This document shows positions 49,201 to 59,448 of a stretch of DNA of 64,000 nucleotides, one piece after another. Where the stretch lies: the NCBI GenBank assembly GCA_021292165.1, contig CM037876.1, positions 39,046,575-39,110,574 on the forward strand. The letters are read 5' to 3'. Below the pieces are notes generated by a model. That model made no database searches and had not been told where the DNA came from. It saw only the letters and a list, made by a program, of their open reading frames with translations. Every line of letters begins with the position of its first letter. Position 1 is the first letter of the stretch. This stretch comes from Shinisaurus crocodilurus (taxonomy: Eukaryota; Chordata; Lepidosauria; Squamata; Shinisauridae). The translations under genes and the position numbers were made by a program.

Positions 49201-52200
49201 TTGTATAGAATTTGGAAGTAAAAAGCAGTACAGTGGAGAATTGCTAAACCATTGGATCCAGTTCAGAAATCACACTAGGTCATTCAGAATTCCCAACATT
49301 TAGGGAGACATTTGGATGAGGAGGATGTCAGTAGCATTCCTTGAGGCAATTGTGGAATGGTAAATCTGTGTTTTACAGAGTAAATAATAACTTACATCAC
49401 TGTACCACTTCAACATTGCCATTGTTTTATCTAAACAGCCACTATGAGAAATTAAGGCTGAAATCCTATACACACTTACCTGGAAGTAAGTCCCATTGAA
49501 CTCAGTGGGATCTAATTCTGAGTAGATAAGCATAGGATTGCATTGTAAAGATATTGTGGATTTAAAGCAAACAAGTAAAAATAGTGTATGTATGCGTGTA
49601 TGTAACTGATTTTGTGGAGAAAAAGAGCCTCTGAGGGTTCACACACGCGCACACACACACACGCCTCCTCATGTGTAAATCAAGTAAGGCCAGTTGGGGG
49701 GGCTGGGAGGAGGCGAAAGGTACATAAAGCATCGGATGGAATGGATGGCGTCCAGAAGCTGGCCTAGGGCTTTTATATCCAAATGTAGTTCAGGCCCAGT
49801 AAGCCATGAGTCATGACTCATGAGTCTCCCTCCCCCTGCCTGGCCAGGTGAAGTGCTTCGTTATTGGCTCAGAAGCAGAAAAGCTACAGGAAGGAGGAGG
49901 GGAGGGGGAAAGAGCTATTTCCCAACGTGTGAGTCTTTGTCTTTGTCTGTCTTGTCTTTGGGCCCGCATGGTTGCTGTAGAGCAATGGCGGGCCAAGCAG
50001 AGGCCCCAAGCCTTCGGGGGGGCCATCAGGAACTGACCCCAGGTAGCTCCTGGTGAAATTAGCTGATTGAGGGCTCTAGTAAAGGCAAGCCTTGTTGGAG
50101 TCTACCCATCTCGGACCTGCGGGTAGATGTGGTAATCTCCATCGGGCAGCGAGGCTGTGCTGGATCTAACCCTGAAAATCTGGTACCTTGAGATCTCTGG
50201 GGGGGGTCTTGGTTCCTTTGGGGTAGGAAAGGGTGGGGGTGTGTTGGGCCAGCCAGCCCCCCCTTCCTCCACAGATTTCTACAAGAAAATGGAAGCTGGG
50301 TTGCTAGCATCTATGATGTTGTCTATTTATAAGACTCTAGCTGTTGCCTGTGGCTTCGCTCGCATGGATTTTAGGATTTGGGACACCCCCCACACAACAG
50401 TCATTCAGTCAATCAGTCATGTAAAAAGTTTCCCTCCCTTTTTACCCCCCTAGTGAACATTCTAAATGGCCTAGGGGAGATTTGCATACCCACTCCTATT
50501 GCCCCCTGCAGGAATGCATACGAACATTCTAAGTGTCCTATGGGCTATTTGCATAACTGCTCCTATTGACTCCTGTAGCAATTATGAGGGGAGGCCGATT
50601 TGCATAACTGCTCCCCTGTTGTTTTGTCCATAGGAGATATGAGAGTGGGGCGATTTCCCCCACTTAGGGACGGAATTTCCAAAAACCCTTCCTTAGTGGG
50701 TGTCTATGTCATAAAAACAATGTTCCTTCAAAATTTCACCTTCCTAGATTAAACGGTTTGAGCTGGGCGTTGACGAGTCAGTCAGTCAGTCAGGACTTCT
50801 TCTTTTATATATATAGATTTGCAATGCAATCCTATACATGTTTACTCAGAACTAAGTCCCATTGAGTTCAATAGGGCTTACTCCCAGGTAAGTGGGTATA
50901 TGATTGTAAATCCAACTGAACTAACTGAAGCTTTCTTCTGAAGAACTATGGATAGGATTGCACTTCTAGCAAGCAATTTAGCTTCGTTTCCTCTTTTCAA
51001 AACTGATTAGAGTGTCATAATTCTAGTCTAATTCGCAAAGAAATCAGAAGGGGCATACAGTTTGAACTTGTACTGGAGGAATACTTTGAAGATGAGATAA
51101 AAGGGCTGATTAGTTCACAAAGCATTTTATGATTCTCAGATGAATGATGTAAAAATATGTAGCTATCAAATTTTATTTATTTATTTATTTATTTATTATA
51201 TTTATACCCCGCCTTTTTTCCTGCAAGGAACTCAAGGCGGCTTACATAATCCTCCTCTCCATTTTATCCTTACAACAACCCTGTGAGGTAGGTTAGGCTG
51301 AGAGTCAGTGACTGGCCCAAAGTCACCCAGTGAGTTTAATAGCCAAGCGGGGAATAGAACCCGGATCTCCCGAGTGCCAGCCCAACACTCCCACCACTAC
51401 GCCACACTGGCTCAAATTTGACACTATCTACATGTTAAAGGTGAGCAAACTCACCCCTATTAATTCTAAATGGGCTCAGAGATTTTTCAGAGAATTTTCA
51501 GAAGAAGATAGGGCTTTTCCTGAGAGTTCTGTGAAATCCCAAGGTCCCATAACCCTTTCTAAACTACAATTCCCAAGGATATGGGTTTATTCATACATAC
51601 ATACATACATACATACATACGGGAGTCACCTTTTGCTCAAATAAGGCCTCTAAGATGACTTACAATTAAAATAACAAAAACAACTTCCTATTTGCACTGG
51701 AAAGTTCCTTTTTTGGCTTAATGGTAGTTCAACAGAAGAGACCAGTGGAAAGTAGAAGTAAGCAACAAATGGAATTGTAACTAAGTGAGGAGGAGTTGCC
51801 CAGGCAAGTGCAGTGGGTTGATCATTCAGAGAGCTGTAAATAAGATATATTTTCTATTTGTCTATGTCTTTGGATAGGCCCAACCTATGCACAATGAGCT
51901 CGTAAAGAAGATTTTAGGCAACAAAGCCACATTCAGTCCTATTGTCACACTGGAACCCAGGAGAAGAAAATTCCATAAGCCAATAACAATGACTATTCCT
52001 GTTCCCAAAGCTTCCAGTGATATGATGATTAATGGATATGGGGGTGATACACCCACCCTAAGACTACTATGCAGCATAACAGGTAAACTCATAAGGAATG
52101 CATTGATGGGTCCATGAAGAACGGTAAAATTATATGTTGATGTTAATTAAAGCCTGAAACTCATTGAAAATGTTTGTTTAGGCCATGCTTGCTGTTAATT

Positions 52201-55200
52201 TTGTCTGATCTGAGATAGAATTTGCAACCCAGAGGGTAAAACATGACCAGTGTAAAGACCACAGGCTCAAGGTTTTAACTGAAATGAATCAATCTGTTTA
52301 TTGATACACAATGCCTCAAAATATTATGTTCATATAGAGAATAATATTCTTAACTTGATGACAGACACATTATTTTATTTATTTATTTATTTATTTATCT
52401 ATACAATTTATTACCCACTTTTCATTGCAAAATAAGCCCAAAGTGGGGCACAAAACCAATGAAGCACAGTGAAATCATATAAAACAGTAAAATAGGGGAG
52501 AGAAGAAACACAGCACTATTTTTTTAATTATTATTTTTTTTAAGGACTAGTCAAAAGTTACTTTTGGTTAGAAAATTCAGAAACATATAATTGATTATTT
52601 TAAGAGAGTAAGAAAGATTTGTGTTTACATTTCAGCCATATGTATTTTATCCTGTGGTTTGAAAAGCTTATGTCTGAATGAATCTCTTTATTACAGTCAA
52701 AGACCAGCATAAAATAAAACATTCTCTGCATGCAAGAAGCCCACAGGGTAAACAATATGCAAAGTACAGTAATGCAAATAGTTGTACTCATGCTAATCCA
52801 CATAAAGTAGAAGCACAAAGCACATATAGCATAAAGCTTATGTCTATATCAGTCCTCCAGCACTGGTCATTTAGAAGTTTCTTTTGGCAGATATCAGTCC
52901 TAATTTTAAAGTTAGGTGGCCTTAGTAATATTTGGAGGTCAGATTGTGACATGCTTGGGAATGTATTGACTAATATTGTATATTTGACATAAACCTCTTT
53001 GCCTTTTGTCCCCATTTGTTTCAGGTGGAACAACACCTGCTCAGTGGGAAGACATTACAGGAACAACGCCATTAACATTTGTCAATGAATGTGTTTCCTT
53101 CACTACAAATGTATCTGCCAGGTATAACTGTACAGAATAGTAAACATACATAAAACTGTGCATAAGAGCGTCAGTACTGTTCCTTCAGGTTGGCAGCATA
53201 TTAATTGTACACTCATGCCCAAGTATCCCCGCTAAACTCACAAGGTGGTAATTTTGGCAAAGTAATTTTGGTAATGTATCCATCCCTTGCTCCTAACCTA
53301 GCCTTGGGGGAGATTGATTAACCTAAAATTCACGCTGAAATATGGGCTAGGATCAATAAATGGATCTGTCACAAATAATGCAGGTAAATTTAGTTCTTTC
53401 TTTCTTTCTTTCTTTCTTTATTTATTTCATTTTTATACTGCCCAATAGCCGAAGCTCTCTGGGCAGTTTACAACAATTAACAAGACAGTCCCTGCCCGCA
53501 GGCTTACAATCTAAAAAGACACGACACACAAGGAAAAAGGAATGGGGAGGGAAGAAGGGGAATATCCTAACTACATTCTTGTAGCAATGGCAGGCCACTA
53601 TTCCCAATATCCACATGGTTTTTTCAAATCCTTTTCCGGCCAGTGTTAGTATTCCCATAGACTGACAATATTGGAGACATTTTCAAGGAGATTGGCTAGC
53701 CTCCTTTCTTTGAATAACATTTTTATTCCTAACATTCAAAATTAAGCTGGAGAAAATTGCTTTTATCTCCTTATATATAAATCTTGTTAATAATTCTATG
53801 AATTACCTTGTTAAAGGGTATTAAGGCATATTGCAAATGAATAGGACAGAATAGTACTACTATTTCAAAGGAACGCTTTGTAGCACCTGCTGAAGTATAA
53901 GCCTGCTGTAGACTATATTAAGATATAGCAGCCTTCTCTAACCTGGTACAACTCCCATTATGCCTGATCATTGTCCATGCTGGCTGGGGCTGATGGGAGT
54001 TATAGTCAGGGATGTTGAAGAGTCCTTGGTCTCGAGTCACGAGTCGAGTCACGAGTCTTTGGACCCGAGTCTCGAGTCCGAGTCCAAGTCCTTGGTCCAA
54101 AATGGTGACTCACGAGTCACGAGTCACTCCCAAAGCTGACTCCACAAGTCCCTATTAAAATCAATGGGGTTTTTCCCCAACAAAATAAGGCTACTTCAGA
54201 TGTGTGGCTTAAATAAAATAAATTCTAGGCACAAGTGTGCCTTTTTATCTCAAAACTCTGCCACTGATTTTGACAAGAACAGACCAGGCAGACAAACCCA
54301 AAATAACCAGGCAGGCAGAGGCGGGGAACCCCAAAGCAGGCAGGCAGAGGCATTTGTCTTGGACAATTCAAACTGTGGAACTGGTTAAGAAGAGACCAGG
54401 CAGGCAGAGGAGGCAGGGAACCCCAAACAGGCAGGCAGAGGCAGCCAAACCCAAAATGTCTGAAAGGTTGCATTAGGAAAATGATTTTAAAAATAAACTT
54501 GGATTGTTACTGCAACTGGGTCTAGGCAGCACCTGCAGGTGGCATCAAGTAGGGATGTTGAAGAGTCCTTGGTCTCGAGTCCTGAGTCGAGTCTCGAGTC
54601 CCATTAAAAATATTGGGACTCGAGTCCGAGTCGAGTCAGAGGGGGGACTCAGTCCGACTCACGAGTCAAGTCCTCGAGTCCGAGTCCCCAACCCTGGTTA
54701 TAGTAATCTGCTGATGCACCAGGTTGGGGAGGACTGCTTGATAACTTGGTTGGGAAAGGCTGGCTTAGAGGAATCCTAATTACTTCTTGCTTCCTAGTAA
54801 TGTAAATGTGATAGCTCTTACATAGAATGCCACTGCTTTCTTATCATTGTTTGACAATTCTGTAACAAGATTAAATGTTTATTTATTTACAGGTTTTGGT
54901 TGATAGACTGTCGACAGATTCAGGAATCTGTTACGTTTGCTTCCCAAGTGTATAGAGAGATTATCTGTGTGCCCTACATGGCCAAATTTGTAGTGTTTGC
55001 CAAATCGCATGATCCCATAGAAGCCCGACTAAGATGTTTCTGCATGACAGATGATAAGGTGGATAAAACACTAGAACAGCAAGAAAACTTTTCTGAAGTT
55101 GCTCGAAGCAGGGATGTAGAGGTATAGTAAAAGAACATACAAAATAAAATTCTTTTATTCAGATTTTTATACATGTATTTTTAAAACTACAATTTCCACT

Positions 55201-58200
55201 TTCTTTCCACTTTCAGAAACAAGCAATAGAATGCGGGGTTTTCTTCCCCCCTTTTCAGTCTTAGGGACAAACTATATCAGGGGCAGGCAAGCTTTTGGGC
55301 CTGTGAACACATTTGGAAATTTGAGAAACTGTCCTGGGGCACAGCCATAAAATGGCTGTCATGGCTAGTCACAAAGGACAAGGAACCTTCTAGCAGCATT
55401 TACGGGAAGTTAAGATAGCAGCAGATAGAAACTCTCACTTCACTTTGAAACAATCCAGCTGCTGTTAAGAAAATATAAAAATATTTTGAAATAAAGATTG
55501 GGGAAAATAGGGTGTTCTTTGGTAGGCACCAAAGAAAGTGTCTATGGTACATTGGTTTCCATGGGCACCATGTTGCCTTCCCTTGAACTAAATGATATGT
55601 TAAATGTATGGTTACATTTACCTGTCTTTAAATTTCATGAAAAAATAGGAGCTGCAGGGCCCCACAATCTAGATAAAAACTGAGGCATGGGGAGAGGGAG
55701 TTTAATCCTTTTCACCTATACTGTTTTCTTGACAAAAAACACTACCATCCTGAAGCTGCAGTTGACTTTGAGAGGGAAGGTATTATAGGTGCAACTAGAA
55801 GATAAGGATTTTTATGTGGAATCGAGGAAAGTGCAATGAAGCTAAATGACATGTCCCTCCTGCAAAATAGCACAACACAAAACTAAAAGGGACTTCCGAT
55901 TCTTCCCACAACAAAGCATAAGTAACCTTATATACACTACTCTGTAGTTTACAAATAAATTTCACTTTTTTCTATTGTCATACCTTCTTCTTCTTATTCA
56001 TCCACCTCACAAATTCAAAAGAAAATTATTAACAATAAACATATATGTTAATTTTTCTAATTCTTCTACCAATCTAAAACATTTCTAATTCTATTTAATA
56101 CAATTCCCTATTTCTTCCCTTCTACTACATTTATTAAAGAACAAGCCACCACCTATTTTCCCCTTACATCAATACCCCACACCCCAAGTTTTTGACCCCT
56201 TTTTATTTAATCCATAACTTTACCCTTCAAATACTAAGTTACTACTAAAAATTACTATAATAACAAATCCTTATTTTGTTTTAACAGTTCCAAATTGTTC
56301 AGATATCATCTTTCTAATATAATCCTTCCCAAAGATACCAATCAGGCTCATTTACCCAAAAACAATCCATCACCTATTTTCCCCTTAAATCAATATCTCA
56401 CACTCCAAATTTTTTAACCCATTTTTTAAAGTTTCTTCCATTGCTCATTAATCACTAATTTCAACAAAGATCAGTACATTTTACCAATAAGCCTTTACCT
56501 TTCAAGTTCTAATTTACTACCAAAACAAATCATCATTTTCTTCTTTTCTACATCTTCAAAAATCATCTTTCTGATAAAATGCTCCCCACTAACATTTAGA
56601 AGTAAGTATACCCTTATAAACTTCTCTTTATGGCCTATTTTAACAACACTTTCTCCTACTTTACCATTATAAAAAGGGATTCTCTCTCTCCCCCCTTCAT
56701 CCCAAGCTAAAGAGACTCCCTCCTCCTCCTCCTCCTCCTCCTCCTCCTCCCTCCTCCTCCTCCTCCTTCTTCTTCTTCTTCTTCTTCTTGGGATCTTTCT
56801 CTCAAATCTCTTTGGGTTCACAACCATGATTTTTCTATTGGGATCCCTCTCACCGATCCCTCCCAAGTATCCCCTCCTTGGATCTCTCTCACAGATCCAC
56901 TTGGTGTTGAGAACCACCTAATTCTTCCATTCGAACCTCTCCCAGAAATCTCTTCTAAATACTGCCAGAGGCCTCTCTTCATTTATAAAAAACAAACAAA
57001 TAATAAACCACCAACCAAACCGCCTCCCTCCTCTCCAATAATCCACAAGCATCATAATGCATATTCAGCCATTTCTGTCAGTTCCGATAATAATCCATAA
57101 TCGGACCTTTTAATAAACACCCCCTCATTTCCCACGGTTAAACACAGTGATTCTATATCCCATAGTAATGAGAAAACTGCCTCTCTTCTTATGAATTTCC
57201 ATAACCTGATCCTTTAGAACAAGCCAGACCGTGTTTAACGAGACAGTATTTTTTCCCAGTTCGATAACAAAATATTTCTTGTAAGCTTGACTTTCTTGTT
57301 CATTAACAAGGTATTTCTTCTGAAGTTGAGTTGTTATTTTCTGATTCTCCACTCCTTTCTTAATGTCTTCCAGTTGCACCACTCTGTTGAGAATTTCACT
57401 TTTAAACTCTTGGCACTTTTCCATCTTATCTGTTTGTTCTTTAAAACACGCTGTTTGCAAATCAGACTCTCTGCCATCAAGTACTACATTGGAGTGTACA
57501 TTTTCAATTTTCTGTATAAACCACAGTTCTAAATTTTCTAAATGTTGCAGCTTGGCAAGAATTTTTTTTCTCAAATACATCAAATTTATTCATCATTTCT
57601 CCAGCCATCTTAAGCCACAAGTCCCATGTGGCCATCTTGGCTCTTTGTCTCCACGACCCAAAACAACAAATACCATTCATTCTCACGCTGTGGAAATTCC
57701 TCACATAGCTACTTCTCTCATAAACTTTCCCAAGATTAAGAGTAAGAAAATTTAAAGTATCTCTTTCTTTCCCATTTCAGCACTTACTTTTTTAAAAATC
57801 TTCTCATTGTGAGGTTTTAAGCCACATTTCTTTTATATTTTTCTGAAAAAAGATAACATTGTGGTAGGAAGTTTGTTTATGCTTCGTTGTAGATAAAAAT
57901 CTCTCTCAGTTACAAATTGGTATCATAAATCTTAAAAGAAATGAAGAGTTCTTGAGCTTAGGTGTCCGTCAAACAGACAAAATGACAATTAAAACTGCAG
58001 CAGACGACTCTAAATAAGGCTTCTCTCTCATCATTCCCATTAATTCAAGGGAATTTCCTCGGCTTTAAACTGGGATTAAACCATGGAGTCTCTCCACAAG
58101 ATTTATGGAGATGTTCAACTTGCCATCTCCTCAGAGGAAGTCTCCCCCATACTGTAGTTTCCATTTTTAAAGACATGTATAGCTACAATTTTGAAAGTAA

Positions 58201-59416
58201 AATCAAGTACATATTATTAGATTTCAAATAAGATATCAATAACAGTGTGATATTGAGGTCAGTACATTCTAGAAACTGATGAAGTCTAATAATGAATTCT
58301 AGTGTGACCAAAATAAAGTATTATAAGAATAGCATTCATGAGAATCAATTTTATTGTTCTGTTCCTTATTAACCATATGTAGGTACTAGAAGGAAAGCCC
58401 ATCTATGTGGACTGCTTTGGGAATCTAGTACCACTAACAAAGAGTGGCCAACATCACATATTCAGTTTTTATGCCTTCAAAGAAAATAGACTTCCACTGT
58501 TTGTTAAGGTAATGGATACAAGTCCATATTTGGTTTTATTCTGTGGTGACTATTTAGAATATTCAGCAAGCAAAAATGATCCCTCTATATACAGCCAGAA
58601 GCCATTAGTCTTAGCTATTCCAGTACCAGCAGCAAAGTTAAAGGAATGCATTTCCAGTGCGCTACTCTATGATATTCTGCTGTGCACACTTATTCTTCAA
58701 GGAATCACCATTTTTTGCAATAGAAAGGTCAATGGCAAACTGGAAAAAACACCACCTCATACATGAAATAAGGAATAGAAGGCTGCCATGTTCCCTATAT
58801 TCCATCTAGACACTTCCCAGAATAGTATTCTGCATGCATGAAGTAAAAACAGTGAAGGCCCTCAAAAATGTTGGTACCTGTCTTCTGGCTTTGGAACTCC
58901 CACTGGAGGTCTGCTAAAGCTTCAGGCTTTTCATTTTCTGGTAGATATATAAAATGTTCTTATTTAAGCAGGGTTTCAGTGTCTATGGAATGTATACATA
59001 TGGCTTTATTTTAGGTCTGTGTTCATCTATCCATTTTGTATTGCTAGATATTTAAAATTGTTGTCTCCCTTACTAAGATTTAGAGATAGGGAACATGAGA
59101 AAGTTTATAAAAATGTATTAATAAAATGTGGCCTTAAGGTCTTGTATTTTTCTGTACTAGGTTCGCGACACAACTCAAGAACCTTGTGGACGCCTGTCAT
59201 TTATGAAGGAACCTAAATCTTCGAGAGGCCTGGTACATCAGGCTATCTGCAATCTGAATATCACGTTACCAATTTACACAAAGGTATCGCACAATACAAT
59301 GACAAAAACTTTGCCCACTTATTGAACTGGCATCCTAAAATTTGAGAGACCTCATTACTGCACCACATTTCACAAACTCTATAGGGTGGTCCATCTTTTT
59401 GGTTGTAGTATGTGAG

Positions 59417-59448
<32 letters not shown>

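Larger units (their letters stand above)
45874..51877. other. Intron with clustered GC-rich hATs and SINE
   Basis: 6.0 kb. hATs at 46197 and 47237, the repeats at 49453, 50332 and 50823, and a SINE at 51174 are listed. 48580-49450 and 51420-51870 hold only an AT-rich unassigned sequence, a CA run (49640-49664) and a CATA run (51591-51620). 49735-50330 is GC-richer and unassigned. Confidence 0.7.
53122..54892. other. Intron with nested transposons
   Basis: 1.8 kb. Repeats are listed separately; 53570-53920 and 54740-54890 contain nothing recognised. Confidence 0.75.
55840..58165 (-). mobile_element. L1-derived ORF1-only element (half-L1-like), antisense
   Basis: Read on the minus strand: a 5' leader (58165 to about 57600), then a 152-codon frame (57583-57125) that is Lys/Glu/Gln-rich with heptad-like leucines, like the coiled coil of L1 ORF1. 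A broken continuation follows (56917-56495, with Arg and Glu runs from a CTC/CTT triplet tract), then an AT-rich 3' part. I see no endonuclease or reverse transcriptase. That is the layout of half-L1 elements; the coding match is weak and by composition. Confidence 0.5.
55122..58382. other. Intron, mostly an L1-derived element
   Basis: 3.3 kb. 55130-55830 and 58170-58380 are unassigned AT-rich sequence. The rest is the antisense L1-derived element. Confidence 0.7.

Noticed and set aside
52697..52747. 51-nt in-phase exon-like segment between ANK2 exons
   Set aside because: The sequence is the complement of a retroposon 3' end (TCTTTGACTGTAATAAA with a polyadenylation-type signal), so the splice-like sites are coincidental.
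58509..58766. In-frame extension of the exon at 58383 to a stop at 58767
   Set aside because: A consensus donor at 58509 and the clean join to 59161 show this is intron read-through, although an intron-retained isoform cannot be excluded.
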